This document shows, piece by piece, positions 42,192 to 51,539 of a stretch of DNA of 64,000 bases. The first letter of the stretch is position 1. Every line of letters starts with the position of its first letter. A program made the translations under genes and the position numbers. The notes beneath the pieces were generated by a model. That model was not told the origin of the DNA. It worked only from the letters and a program-made list of their open reading frames with translations, and searched no databases. This stretch comes from an uncultured Roseobacter sp. (lineage in GTDB: Bacteria; Pseudomonadota; Alphaproteobacteria; Rhodobacterales; Rhodobacteraceae), in the NCBI RefSeq assembly GCF_947488185.1, contig NZ_CANKYM010000007.1:1-64000 (forward strand). The letters run 5' to 3'.

Positions 42192-42853
42192 CCCGCGCGG
42201 AGTTCGATCAGGACGCCTTCGAGGCCGACTTCATCTTTGGTCCACGCAGGCGCGAGCGTTTTGCCTATTTTGTCGCCGCCGCTGGTGTGATCGTCGGCGT
42301 GGTCGGTTTCATGGGAGCCGTTGCTTTGTTCCCGCTCAAGACGGTCGAGACCTTCGTGGTCGTCGTCGACAAGGAAACTGGCGAAATGGACCGTGTTGCC
42401 GCTGTCGAGGCGCTAAGCCTCGATGAGAGCGATGCGATCATTCAGGCCAACCTGGTCGCCTACGTAGATGATCGTGAAACCTACGATCTGACCGACGGCG
42501 AAGAGCGGATTAATTCGGTCTTGCAAAGATCTGACGAAGACGCCGCGCGCACCCTTCGCGATCTTTGGTCTTCGACCAATCCTGACTATCCGATCTCGGT
42601 CTATGGACGGGACGCGAAGATCGACGTGGTCATTCGGTCTGTGAACCAGGTCGAACCCGGGGTGGCGCAGGTGCGGTTCACGAAGACACTTCGAAAACCG
42701 CGTGACAACAGGACTGTGACACGGCCCTACGTCGCTACGCTGCGCTACGAGTTTCGCCCGGAAACCCGTCAGCGGTTGCAGCAGGTCTGGGCCAACCCGC
42801 TCGGGTTTGTCGTCACGTCTTATCGTGTCGACGCCGAAACGTTGGAGAACTGA
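42188..42853 (+). CDS. virB8: VirB8 inner-membrane T4SS protein
   Basis: The 221-residue protein has one membrane helix (about 33-53, FVAAAGVIVGVVGFMGAVALF) and a periplasmic domain with the VirB8 motifs YVDDRETYDLTD and the tail NPLGFVVTSYRVDAE. It nucleates the channel. It overlaps virB6 by four bases and is followed at once by virB9. Confidence 0.88.
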   Translation: MTRAEFDQDAFEADFIFGPRRRERFAYFVAAAGVIVGVVGFMGAVALFPLKTVETFVVVVDKETGEMDRVAAVEALSLDESDAIIQANLVAYVDDRETYDLTDGEERINSVLQRSDEDAARTLRDLWSSTNPDYPISVYGRDAKIDVVIRSVNQVEPGVAQVRFTKTLRKPRDNRTVTRPYVATLRYEFRPETRQRLQQVWANPLGFVVTSYRVDAETLEN

Positions 42854-42856
42854 GTG

Positions 42857-43588
42857 ATGAAGCTGCGCACCGCCCTGCCCTGTTTGCTTTTGGCTCTGGC
42901 ACCTTCCCAAGTGCTTTCGGAAGCCACGCCTCAGGGTGGGCCGAAAGATATCCGCATACGATATGCGGTCTACGACGAGCAGCAGGTGTTCCGTATCGAG
43001 ACGGATCTGCGGCACTCGACCACGATCCAGTTTGGCGACGGGGAGCGGTTCGAGGCTGTAATCGTGGGAGACACCGAAAGCTTTCAGGTCGATCCAATTC
43101 CCGAGCTTGGCAATGTGCTGACGATCAAGCCGCATGTCCAAAATGCTTCGACCAACATGACCGTGATCACCAACCGTCGTAGCTATGCATTCCATCTCCG
43201 GGAAGGCTCGATTCCAGGTCGCACGGGCATGTTCTTCGAAGTGCGGTTTCGCTACCCGGGCGAAGAGCGCCTTGCCACACTGACGAACGCACAGCCCAAA
43301 GGGCTCAAAGCGCCGCGCAACTACAACTACAAGATCGCCGGCGAAGGCGACTTTCGCCCGGCCACGGTCTATGACGACGGTCGGTTCACCTACTTCAGTT
43401 TTCCCGAAAGCGGACGGCAACCCGCGATCTTCAAGGCTGACAACCGCGGTCGCGAGCGCACGGTCAATTGGACCCAGAACGGCAACACCGTCCGCGTCTC
43501 CGGTGTCAACGACTTCTGGACACTGCGGCTCGGTGAAGAAGCGCTCTGCATCTACCGAGACACCTCCGCGAAATACGTGAGCAACTGA
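42857..43588 (+). CDS. virB9: VirB9 outer-membrane-complex protein
   Basis: The protein has 243 residues from ATG 42857. It has a signal peptide and an N-terminal domain with DIRIRYAVYDEQQVFRI. The C-terminal domain, with YNYKIAGEGDFRPATVYDDG and FTYFSFPE, is the VirB9/TrbG region that contacts VirB7 and VirB10. It sits four bases before virB10 and is co-transcribed. Confidence 0.9.
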   Translation: MKLRTALPCLLLALAPSQVLSEATPQGGPKDIRIRYAVYDEQQVFRIETDLRHSTTIQFGDGERFEAVIVGDTESFQVDPIPELGNVLTIKPHVQNASTNMTVITNRRSYAFHLREGSIPGRTGMFFEVRFRYPGEERLATLTNAQPKGLKAPRNYNYKIAGEGDFRPATVYDDGRFTYFSFPESGRQPAIFKADNRGRERTVNWTQNGNTVRVSGVNDFWTLRLGEEALCIYRDTSAKYVSN

Positions 43589-43591
43589 GCC

Positions 43592-45013
43592 ATGTCGGAT
43601 GATCCCAACCTGAAGAATCGGCTGGATACATTCAGCAAGGCAAAACGCTCCAAACCCAGATCGGGATTCGGTGTCTCTGCCCTGGCGCTCGCTCTCGGCC
43701 TCGGCGGTGCGGGCGTTGCGTATTTCCTGGCGACTGACTGGCAAGCGGATCCAGACCAACTAGAGACTTCGGATGTCGAGCCGTTTCAGAATGACGGTCT
43801 CTCAAATGGTGGTCGGCTGGAATTTCCTGCCGATGAAGCGGACCAGCGCGTGAATGATGCCCTTATCGCTGTGGAAGAAGCCCTTGAGGCCCCCGAGCCG
43901 ATCCCGCCCGCGGCTGAGCCAAGCGTAGATATCCTCGCCGAACTGGCTGAGCTTCGCGAAGCACTAGCCGTTACTCAAGCCGAGCGAAACGCCGAGATTC
44001 AGTCAGCCGTTACCGAACTGCGCAGTGCCTTCGCAGATCAAGCACAAGCCCTCGAAGCCGCTGTCGCGGAGCGAGATGAACAACTCGCGGCCCTGGAACG
44101 CGACAGCGAGACCCGGCTGAACTCTCTTCAGAGTCTTCTGGAGGCAGAACGCGCGCAACGCGAAGCCCTTGCAGCGGAACGCGCCAATGACGCCCTGATC
44201 CGCGACCAACAGCTTCTCGAGGAACGTCGCAGACAGGAAGAGGAGCAAAAGCGCCGCGAAGCCGAACAGCAGGCCGAACAACTATTGAGGGCCCAGATCC
44301 AGTCTCCTGCCGTGGTCTATTCGACAGGATCATCGGTCTCGGCACCAAACGCCAGCGGCCTGCAGAACGGCGCGTCAGGCGCAGATATCCCACTGAATGA
44401 AAACGAAGCCTATCTCAGAGGCGCGGCGCGGCCGCTTGAAATCGATGAGGCGGCGCAGATGGAGCGACCCGAACGCACTCTCGCGCAAGGGTCCGTCATA
44501 CAGGCGGCACTGCAAACGGCCATCAACAGTGATCTGCCCGGAAACGTAGTCGCGGTCGTCGCGGAACCTGTCTACGCGTTCTCCGGCGACGCAGTACTGA
44601 TCCCGCGAGGCTCGCGGTTGTTCGGGCAATATCGATCTGGTGTGGAAGTGAACCAGAAGCGCATCCTCATTCTATGGACGCGCGTCCTCACGCCGGACGG
44701 TACATCCATGCAGATCGCCTCAGTCGGGGGTGATCGACTCGGACGCTCCGGCCTGACCGGTTTGGTGGATACGAAGTTCGACGAACGCTTTGGAGGAGCT
44801 GCTCTGATATCGATTATCGGCGCGGCCCCCGCAGTCGCCGCCAATTCCACGGAAGACGAAGTGACCCGCGAGGTTCTGGAGGAGGTCGGCAATGATCTCG
44901 AAGACGCGACAAGTTCGGTGATCGCCGATCAGGTCTCGATCTCGCCAACCATCTACGTCGATCAGGGGGCCATGGTAACCGTACTGGTCGATAGGGACAT
45001 CGTGATCTATTGA
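43592..45013 (+). CDS. virB10: VirB10 T4SS core protein
   Basis: The 473-residue protein has one membrane helix near 30-46, then an acidic Pro-rich stretch. A long coiled coil rich in Glu, Arg and Gln (about 110-230, e.g. EERRRQEEEQKRREAEQQ) follows. The conserved VirB10 C-terminal domain (about 290-473) has the GSVIQAALQTAINSDLPG and IPRGSRLFGQYRSGV motifs. It spans from the inner to the outer membrane. Its end overlaps the virB11 TTG start. Confidence 0.92.
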   Translation: MSDDPNLKNRLDTFSKAKRSKPRSGFGVSALALALGLGGAGVAYFLATDWQADPDQLETSDVEPFQNDGLSNGGRLEFPADEADQRVNDALIAVEEALEAPEPIPPAAEPSVDILAELAELREALAVTQAERNAEIQSAVTELRSAFADQAQALEAAVAERDEQLAALERDSETRLNSLQSLLEAERAQREALAAERANDALIRDQQLLEERRRQEEEQKRREAEQQAEQLLRAQIQSPAVVYSTGSSVSAPNASGLQNGASGADIPLNENEAYLRGAARPLEIDEAAQMERPERTLAQGSVIQAALQTAINSDLPGNVVAVVAEPVYAFSGDAVLIPRGSRLFGQYRSGVEVNQKRILILWTRVLTPDGTSMQIASVGGDRLGRSGLTGLVDTKFDERFGGAALISIIGAAPAVAANSTEDEVTREVLEEVGNDLEDATSSVIADQVSISPTIYVDQGAMVTVLVDRDIVIY

Positions 45014-45996
45014 GCGAAGCGTCCCTCCCCTCCTCGTATCTCGAGCAATACCTAGAACCCTATCGCGATTTGATCCTGAAGGACGACATCATTGAGTTGG
45101 CGATCAACCCGGATGGTAATGTCTGGATCGAACGCCAAGGTGCCCACGCCATGGAGAGAATTGACCGCACTGTCGAGGTGGCCGCAGCAGCAAATCTGGC
45201 TGCCACATTGGTTGGTGATGCGCGCGCGCGAGTGTCGCAGAAGTCGCCATTGGTTTCAGGTAAGATCGACTACCTTGAGCGCCCGCTACGCATCCAGGTT
45301 GTTGTGCCACCCGCGGTAGAACACGGCGCAGCGATCTCCATTCGACTATTTGGCGTTGGTGGCCAGACAACCTTCGATCCTGTGTATCTGTTCGGGAAAC
45401 CGGTCTCGCTCGATGATCGGCGGCAATCGAGACTCTCAGAAGTCGAGGAAATTGCAAAGAGCGACCTCTCCAGAGCCTTGTCGTCGCTCGTCCGCCATCG
45501 TTTGAATCTTTTGGTCAGCGGTGGGACGTCCACCGGCAAAACCACATTCGCAAGGCATCTGCTGAAATCGGTTCCGGACGACGAGAGGCTTATCACCATA
45601 GAAGACGCCTTCGAGCTTTTCCCTGGTCAGCCAAACACCGTTTGCCTGTTGTCTGAGCGGGTTCCGACATCTCAGCGTTCAACAAATGCTCTGCTACAGG
45701 CGAGTTTGCGCATGCGCCCGGACCGCATCGTTGTGGGCGAGTTGCGCGGTGCTGAAGCGCTTACATATCTGGAAGCCATAAACACGGGTCACGGCGGATC
45801 GGTGACGACAATCCACGCCGAAACCGCTGAGCTGGCGATAGATCGGTTGGCGATCATGGTCTTGCAGGCCGGGACACCTTTGACCTTCGCCGAGGTACAG
45901 AGCTACATCCGACGGTCGATAGATGTCATTGTTCAGCTGGGACGCGACAGCGGTAAACGCGGCGTCTCAGAGGTCCTGGTTGTTGGGACACGCTGA
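45010..45996 (+). CDS. virB11: VirB11 T4SS ATPase
   Basis: The 328-residue hexameric ATPase starts with TTG at 45010, overlapping virB10. Walker A reads SGGTSTGKTTFARHLL near residue 172, followed by an Asp box (ITIEDAFEL), the RMRPDRIVVGELRGAEAL motif and the His box GHGGSVTTIHAET. It switches pilus assembly and DNA transfer. It is the last gene of the visible virB operon; cargo follows. Confidence 0.92.
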   Translation: MSEASLPSSYLEQYLEPYRDLILKDDIIELAINPDGNVWIERQGAHAMERIDRTVEVAAAANLAATLVGDARARVSQKSPLVSGKIDYLERPLRIQVVVPPAVEHGAAISIRLFGVGGQTTFDPVYLFGKPVSLDDRRQSRLSEVEEIAKSDLSRALSSLVRHRLNLLVSGGTSTGKTTFARHLLKSVPDDERLITIEDAFELFPGQPNTVCLLSERVPTSQRSTNALLQASLRMRPDRIVVGELRGAEALTYLEAINTGHGGSVTTIHAETAELAIDRLAIMVLQAGTPLTFAEVQSYIRRSIDVIVQLGRDSGKRGVSEVLVVGTR

Positions 45997-46228
45997 CGGC
46001 CCACAGCCGACACGCTGTGTCATCGCTGCGATCGCGCCCGCATAGCAGACATTCACTGCAAAGGCGAAACGTGAGGTGGGTCGAACTCACACTTTGTCTG
46101 GCATGGTTTACGAGAAATCCCCACCCCTGAATGTGGGCTGCACAGCAGCGCCTTTTGCGGCTCCTAGATGAAACCTCGTGGTTCTTAGTTTAAGAGAAAC
46201 ACACGACAATGCACTGGAGAGCAGCAAA

Positions 46229-47422
46229 ATGAGGAATGATAGGGCAGACGTATTTTTTATAGTCGCGGCGCTCACACTGGTCATTGGCGTGCCGGTAGCG
46301 CTCTTTGCCGTCTACTATTTTGCCGAAAGTGTCCAGCTTATCGCGGCCGGTGTTCTGCTTGCCCTTGTGATCGTGGCAGCATTCGGTCTGATGGTCGCGC
46401 GCTATAAAGATCAGATCTTCGCTTATCTGTTACAAAAGCCAGCACGCTTCGCCGCCGATCTTAGCGAGCCGGCCAGCTCGGCGCTCGATAACTATGCCCA
46501 AGGAGATAGCGCAGCGGGCAAGGCGCAGCTTGAGATTTTTTTTCGTGGTATAGTTACTCATTACACATGGGTTCAGACGAGGCGTTGGATTCTAGCAGCC
46601 GCTACAGGTCTGTTGATCGGGTTTGGTACATTGGTCGGTTCAGCACTTCTGAAACAACAGAACGACCTGATTACAAGGCAAAACTCTTTTTTTCAGGAAC
46701 AGATCGCACAACAGCAAAGGCAGCTGGAGCTTCAACAGGCGATATCAAATCAGACGATAAGAAGTGAAGCTATCCGTAGAATTTATGGCTCAGAATTTGC
46801 GGGGAACCCTCGCGTAAAAGCTGAAGCCCTTCGCTCGCTCCTCACTGTTGAACGTCTGCGCGCAGCTACAGACGAGAACTCCTTAGTCACTGGCTATATC
46901 AATCTTCATGATGCGGATTTGTCGCGGGCTTGGCTAGAGAATGCAGACCTGGAAAAAGTAAGCTGGCGCGGTAGCACGCTCGACAGAACCAATTTCAGTC
47001 TCACAAGGCTCAGTGACGCGGTTTTCATGTTCAACCGCCTGCGTGGGGCGGCGTTTCTAAGTTCTGATCTTACCGGAGCCAATTTCGCGTTTTCTGATCT
47101 ATCAAAAGCAGTACTGGCTGGTGCTAATCTGAGCAATGCCATGTTCAATCAAAGCGATCTCACCGGTGCTGACTTGAGCGGTGTCAATTTGTCAGAAACC
47201 TCATTCTACCGAGTAAACTTATCTGGTGCTGACTTACAGGGCATAGAAGACTGGAGAAACATTGCCGGCATTGAGGAAACAAATATCTTTGGCATTCGAA
47301 ACGCACCTGAGGGCTTCATGGAGTGGGCTCTATCCAACGGTGCGATATCGGAAGAAGGGGCTCTGTCGGACCTTTGGGAACGGGGCGAAGAAGAACGCGC
47401 CGTACAGGAGACCGTTGATTAA
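46229..47422 (+). CDS. Membrane-anchored pentapeptide-repeat protein
   Basis: This protein has 397 residues from ATG 46229, after GGAGAG; the ORF start at 46178 lacks a ribosome site. Two N-terminal helices (about 10-32 and 35-55) and one near 128-150 are followed by a short coiled coil (LITRQNSFFQEQIAQQQRQLE). A right-handed pentapeptide-repeat coil with A(D/N)LS-type units follows (about 225-345). Its function is unknown; such repeats can mimic DNA or scaffold signalling. The gene is more AT-rich in appearance than the virB genes and is probably cargo. Confidence 0.72.
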   Translation: MRNDRADVFFIVAALTLVIGVPVALFAVYYFAESVQLIAAGVLLALVIVAAFGLMVARYKDQIFAYLLQKPARFAADLSEPASSALDNYAQGDSAAGKAQLEIFFRGIVTHYTWVQTRRWILAAATGLLIGFGTLVGSALLKQQNDLITRQNSFFQEQIAQQQRQLELQQAISNQTIRSEAIRRIYGSEFAGNPRVKAEALRSLLTVERLRAATDENSLVTGYINLHDADLSRAWLENADLEKVSWRGSTLDRTNFSLTRLSDAVFMFNRLRGAAFLSSDLTGANFAFSDLSKAVLAGANLSNAMFNQSDLTGADLSGVNLSETSFYRVNLSGADLQGIEDWRNIAGIEETNIFGIRNAPEGFMEWALSNGAISEEGALSDLWERGEEERAVQETVD

Positions 47423-47781
47423 TTACGGTGCCCAGCTTCTTTTAGGAGCCTACGCCGTAAGAAGGGCGCCACTACAATTGCCCGAGCCGGCATATAGAAC
47501 TGGTCCCCCTAGCCGGTGTACTGATAGGGACGGCCCATTCCAGACCTTGAGCTCGGTGTTCGAATGCTGCGGACGCAGCCCGCTTACCGGCCATTCGCGG
47601 CGAGAGCAAAATTTTTAAGTCTACGAACTGGAAAGATGCGGCCCATAGGAGACGTTGAAAACTCAACTTTGATGCTGCGACCGCAGTCCGCATTGCGGAT
47701 GGGGTGGATGGCTCCTGCTCCCCCGGCGTCGTAATGCGCCATACTGCAGTTGTCTATCACTGCTAGGAAAGGAGCCACCCA
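47423..47781. other. Intergenic region left of the IS110 element
   Basis: The 359 bases carry a degenerate repeat fragment (47586-47699) and, from about 47705, the left end of the IS. No gene was found. Confidence 0.5.
47586..47699 (+). repeat. Degenerate intergenic repeat, copy A
   Basis: The left part (ACCGGCCATTCGCGGCGAGAGCAA) resembles copy C at 56590-56640 in reverse orientation. The right part (CGGCCCA, CGTTG, TGATGCTGCGACCGC, TCCGCATTGCGGA) resembles copy B at 50540-50609. The two matches together suggest that all three are pieces of one repeat of about 170 bases. Confidence 0.45.
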
Positions 47782-48852
47782 ATGCAGGTTACAACAGTCG
47801 GCCTAGATTTGGCCAAGAACATCTTTCAGGTACACGGGATCTCAGCGGACGGAACCGTCGCGTTCAATAAATCACTCAGGCGCGCACAGCTGTTGGACTT
47901 CTTCAAGAACCTTGAGCCGTGCCTCATTGGTATAGAAGCCTGTGGATCGAGCCACCACTGGGCGCGGCAATTCCAGAAGCTGGGCCATGAAGTCCGGCTG
48001 ATGCCTGCCATGTATGTGAAGGCCTATGTCAAACGTGGAAAGTCTGACGCGATCGATGCAGAGGCGATCTGTGAAGCCGTCACGCGCCCTACGATGCGCT
48101 TTGTCGCGATCAAGACTGAGGAACAGCAAGGTGTCCTGTTCCTCCACCGCGCCCGAGACATGGTTGTGCGGCAGCGGACCCAGCTCAGCAACATGTTGCG
48201 CGGGCTGTTAGCCGAATTCGGGATTGTGATTGCTCAGGGAATTGGTCGAGCCGTGAAGTTTGCAAAGGCGGTGCTGGACGGCGACCTCCCGAGCATTCCC
48301 GATGTCGCCATCGATGTGTTGACGAACCTGTGCAACCAGATGGTTGCTCTGCACTTGCGTATTCTCTGGTACGACAAACGCATCCTCCTTGAAGGTCGAA
48401 GAGACCGCCAGGTCATGCTATTGCGAACCATTCCCGGTGTTGGCCCCGTAACCGCCTCGGCGATTGTCGCGACCGCGGGCAACGGGCATCAGTTCCGCAA
48501 TGGACGAGAGTTTGCTGCTTGGCTGGGACTGACGCCTATCAACAGATCCAGCGGCGGCAAGGAACGCCTCGGGCGCATCTCAAAAATGGGAGACAGATAC
48601 GTCAGACGCCTATTGGTGGCAGGCATGACGGCACGACTGAGACACATGAAGGATAATCCGGACCTCGCCGATCCATGGGCAATCGCCCTGTTGGAGCGAA
48701 AGGCTCCAAGGTTAGCAACCGTGGCCATGGCCAACAAAACCGCTCGGATCGTTTGGGCCGTCCTGACACGAAAAGAACGCTACCAAAGCCACGCAGCATA
48801 AACGGACAAAAGGAACATAAGAGACGCAAGACCATTGAGATGATGGAGCCAT
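47708..48852 (+). mobile_element. IS110-family insertion sequence
   Basis: The element is delimited provisionally by an 8-bp inverted pair, ATGGCTCC (47708-47715) and GGAGCCAT (48845-48852), around a DEDD transposase gene. IS110 elements of the IS1111 subgroup have such short subterminal inverted repeats and make no target duplication, so the exact ends need comparison with other copies. Confidence 0.6.
47782..48801 (+). CDS. IS110-family transposase
   Basis: The 339-residue protein has the N-terminal DEDD domain (TVGLDLAKNIFQVHGI with the first Asp at 9, then GIEACGSSHHWAR and KSDAIDAEAICEA). Its C-terminal transposase_20 domain has LLRTIPGVGPVTASAI and SSGGKERLGRISKMGD, which holds the catalytic Ser. 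The protein looks intact, and AAAGGAG precedes the ATG. This family uses a bridge RNA encoded in the element; the 5-prime non-coding part (47708-47781) is short. Confidence 0.92.
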   Translation: MQVTTVGLDLAKNIFQVHGISADGTVAFNKSLRRAQLLDFFKNLEPCLIGIEACGSSHHWARQFQKLGHEVRLMPAMYVKAYVKRGKSDAIDAEAICEAVTRPTMRFVAIKTEEQQGVLFLHRARDMVVRQRTQLSNMLRGLLAEFGIVIAQGIGRAVKFAKAVLDGDLPSIPDVAIDVLTNLCNQMVALHLRILWYDKRILLEGRRDRQVMLLRTIPGVGPVTASAIVATAGNGHQFRNGREFAAWLGLTPINRSSGGKERLGRISKMGDRYVRRLLVAGMTARLRHMKDNPDLADPWAIALLERKAPRLATVAMANKTARIVWAVLTRKERYQSHAA

Positions 48853-49380
48853 GTCAGCCCGCCAACCAAGACACCCCGTCGAATGTCAGGGACACGAGGT
48901 TGTCCGTATTGCGGTTTGGGACTTGGTCAGCGGAAACCATCAGGGCCAGCAGCCATGTGTGCTGCGCAAACAGGCCGGACACACGACTGCATCTGACAGA
49001 CGCTCGTATCAGCTCAAAAAATGTCTTGCTATGCAGGAGACATCCACACAGGACTTTCGCCGCAAGTACGGCGACTAGGACAGGTCGAGTTCACAGACCG
49101 CTGACCTGCTTGCCAACCGAAACGCAGAGTGCCCATCGATACTTTCATTGGCGACGGGCGATCAGGGAAGAGGAAGTGAACGCGCCCTTGTCGCCTTTGC
49201 ATCTCGTTCGCGACGAAAAACGTGGCCGGATCAGAATGGGCAATGTTCTGGAAAATGAGATGAAGAACGGGGTGAACCAGTTTTTCCCTCGGTCAGAGCA
49301 ACTCTAGTCCCCTCGGCACAGGTTCAAATCATCCTACGATTGTTGTACCATGGAACTTTATAGATTGGGAGAATCGTCAG
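48853..49380. other. Region between the IS and the metalloprotease-like gene
   Basis: These 528 bases contain only frames of doubtful composition. The 210-codon frame ending at 49307 runs in from the transposase gene in another frame. The region may hold remnants of an older element. No family was recognised, and no convincing promoter was identified for the gene at 49381. Confidence 0.45.
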
Positions 49381-50262
49381 ATGCCCAAAGTCTTACTGCT
49401 AAGTTTCTTCACACTTTTGATTTTTGCTGCGCCATCTAATGCTTGGGACCCAATTAAAGATTTGACAGGTAGGCCACTGCACGAGCACTTGGAGCACGGA
49501 GCGAACGAGCTCTCTAACCTTCCAGGTAGTCTCCAACGATGCGTGGAAGATGTGGTGCAATGCACGGAAGACCAGATTATGCGAATTCCGTACGCTTCAA
49601 TCTGGCCAATCATAGAAAGATACAAAAACCATCTTTACAACAGCGCAGACGGCAGGTGGAAGCGGCTGCCATCTGACCTTGTCCGCGACGCCCAACGATA
49701 CTACCCCGAGATTGATCTTGCCAATGTTTCCTACGCTGAAAACATTGATACCCTGCATGGTCAGGCCATCACATGGCACTATAACATCTTCTTCCCGCGA
49801 CGCATTGACCTCCGCCGAGCGGCTGATCTGGAATGGATGCTGCATGAGCTTGAGCACACGGTCCAATACGAGCGACGTGGCGGGGAACAGAAGTTCCTGA
49901 GCGAATATGTGATGAAAGCACCCGGGAAAGTTTTGGAGAGGCGGAATTTTAATGTCCACGACTACATTGACATTGAGAGAGCGGCAATCGTGAAGGGTGA
50001 ACGAGTCTTTGAAGCTCTTACCGGGGAGCCCGCGAGGGCATCAAATCGGGGCAACTTTGCCTCCCAGTCGCCTAGCCGAAATGCTGGACCACAGGGCGGA
50101 CAATCCAACGCCCGCCAAAATTTCACGCAAAGGCCTCAAGCAGCAAGAATCTGTTCGACGCCATTTGGTTCATGTCCGCTTATGTTTGGACCGCCAATGG
50201 TTAGAGGTTCTCAATGCTGGTGTAGCAACGGGTTTTCAACTGCTTATGGTGTCGCGCAATAG
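49381..50262 (+). CDS. Exported HELEH metalloprotease-like protein (DUF4157-like)
   Basis: This 293-residue protein has a signal peptide cut near SNAWD (residue 20). A helical region follows, then the zinc-protease motif HELEHTVQYERR (about 159-170), which fits HExxH. The context (LEWMLHELEHTVQY) resembles DUF4157 proteins, which are found as toxin domains or secreted peptidases. The C-terminus is Gln/Asn-rich with four Cys (ICSTPFGSCP, CWCSNG). GGGAG at 49367 precedes the ATG. It is probably secreted; target unknown. Confidence 0.72.
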   Translation: MPKVLLLSFFTLLIFAAPSNAWDPIKDLTGRPLHEHLEHGANELSNLPGSLQRCVEDVVQCTEDQIMRIPYASIWPIIERYKNHLYNSADGRWKRLPSDLVRDAQRYYPEIDLANVSYAENIDTLHGQAITWHYNIFFPRRIDLRRAADLEWMLHELEHTVQYERRGGEQKFLSEYVMKAPGKVLERRNFNVHDYIDIERAAIVKGERVFEALTGEPARASNRGNFASQSPSRNAGPQGGQSNARQNFTQRPQAARICSTPFGSCPLMFGPPMVRGSQCWCSNGFSTAYGVAQ

Positions 50263-50618
50263 ATATGACAAAGTTTTTAAACCGGTCTGGGGAGTGCTCC
50301 GTCATATGGATCACTTACCGTAAAGATCTTTCCGATCGTCAGGTCTGATAACGAGGTCCATTTCAAAGCCGAGGCAAAAATTCGGTTCGAGAGCCGCGCC
50401 TCCACTATTTAGCGAGCGAAGGGGGTCGGAATTGATTGACGATCATTTGGTAGCGATCAGCTTCCTGTTTGTTGGCCGCAAGGATCGGAGTCGTCGTATT
50501 AGCGAACCCGGCTTTTTAGGACAAAGGGCATCGCTTGGCGATGAAGACGGCCCACTGCTTCCGTTGGTCAAGGGCTGCTGATGCTACGCCGCGATCCGTA
50601 AAAGCGGACCTTAATGAT
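50263..50618. other. Region between the metalloprotease-like gene and the defence island
   Basis: The 356 bases lie between convergent genes. They contain repeat copy B (50540-50609) and no gene. No T-run hairpin was identified. Confidence 0.5.
50540..50609 (+). repeat. Degenerate intergenic repeat, copy B
   Basis: CGGCCCA, CGTTG, TGATGCTACGCCGCGATCCG and GCGGA occur in the same order and nearly the same spacing as in copy A (47635-47699). It lies beside the downstream end of the defence island. Confidence 0.4.
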
Positions 50619-51359
50619 TCAACCACGCTGAGCTAACACGGACTCTATCGTTGATCCATGTTTCTCAAGAAAACTCGCTTTGGCGCGATCCATTGCTGCC
50701 CGGGTTCCCTCGGTAGTTAGAGTGAATGCTTCTTTAGGAAAGATGTCAGCTTCCACAAACTCCTTCCAAAGGCGATCTCGTTCTCCATCGGACTGCAATC
50801 CGAGCAACTCGCAAAGCGAATCAAAAGGGCTACTACGACCGCAGATATGAATGAGTTCATCGTACTTTAGATCAGCACGAAGTATCACTTCACTTTGGCG
50901 AAACTTGAAATGGAAAAGCGCGTCAGAGTTTTCTCCCTTTCGATCAAGGAAGTGGTTAGCAGCGGTTCGAAACGAGGGGTCTTCCCAAAGGGCGCGTATG
51001 TTCAGCAAAACCTCGTTTGGGCCTGGGACGTGAGAGAATATGGCGGCAATCGTACCTTCGCGTGTTGGGTCCTTAAACTCTTGTGCGAACTTTTTCTCGG
51101 AGGTCCAACTGGCCACGCCTTCTGAAAGGAAACCATTTAGGAACAAGGGTCCTAAATCCCCGCCATTTTGGGGGTTGTTTGGGATTAAGAACCTCTTTCG
51201 GTAGCATGTTTCGCTAACGGTCTGGAAATCCTCGGATAGACCAGTTTCGGCGATCGCGGACTCTAGTTCGCCGGCAATCTCCAAACGCAGGTTGGCCTCC
51301 TCTCGCCATCCTTTTTGCCATCGACCCACAGCCGAAAGGAACCTGTCACTAAACGCCAC
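50619..51359 (-). CDS. Putative ADP-ribosyltransferase-fold protein of the defence island
   Basis: This protein has 246 residues from GTG 51359, which has AAGGAG seven bases upstream; the ORF extends to 51509 without support. The sequence shows the three marks of R-S-E ADP-ribosyltransferases in order: Arg54 in CYRKRF, Ser84 in VASWTSEKKFAQEF (the common SWT..., A..F pattern), and a QSE motif (Gln155, Glu157) in FRQSEVILRADLKYDEL. QxE, not ExE, is the motif of Asn- or Gln-modifying C3-like enzymes. No secretion signal was found. It is the last gene of a minus-strand group with a nuclease-like gene and a Gabija-like pair. Family assignment is by motif reading only. Confidence 0.5.
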   Translation of the reverse strand: MAFSDRFLSAVGRWQKGWREEANLRLEIAGELESAIAETGLSEDFQTVSETCYRKRFLIPNNPQNGGDLGPLFLNGFLSEGVASWTSEKKFAQEFKDPTREGTIAAIFSHVPGPNEVLLNIRALWEDPSFRTAANHFLDRKGENSDALFHFKFRQSEVILRADLKYDELIHICGRSSPFDSLCELLGLQSDGERDRLWKEFVEADIFPKEAFTLTTEGTRAAMDRAKASFLEKHGSTIESVLAQRG

Positions 51360-51539
51360 TTGTTTCTCCTTTTCACAATACGCGGCCCAAACTTGCCGTC
51401 CAGACGCGGACCTCGTCGCCTCGTTGCAACCCGTCAAACCTGACTTCCGCCGCTCCGCCCAGCAAGGTTCACTTCTCCCGCACAATGACCGTTGCGCGCC
51501 AGACGCCATAAACGTACCGGGTGTAATGCTGATGGAGCG

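Noticed and set aside
42413-43759. Minus-strand open frame of 448 codons opposite virB8/virB9
   Set aside because: Shadow of three well-supported T4SS genes.
48675-49307. 210-codon frame running from inside the transposase gene past the IS end
   Set aside because: It overlaps the transposase in another frame and shows no domain. The part after the IS has random composition.
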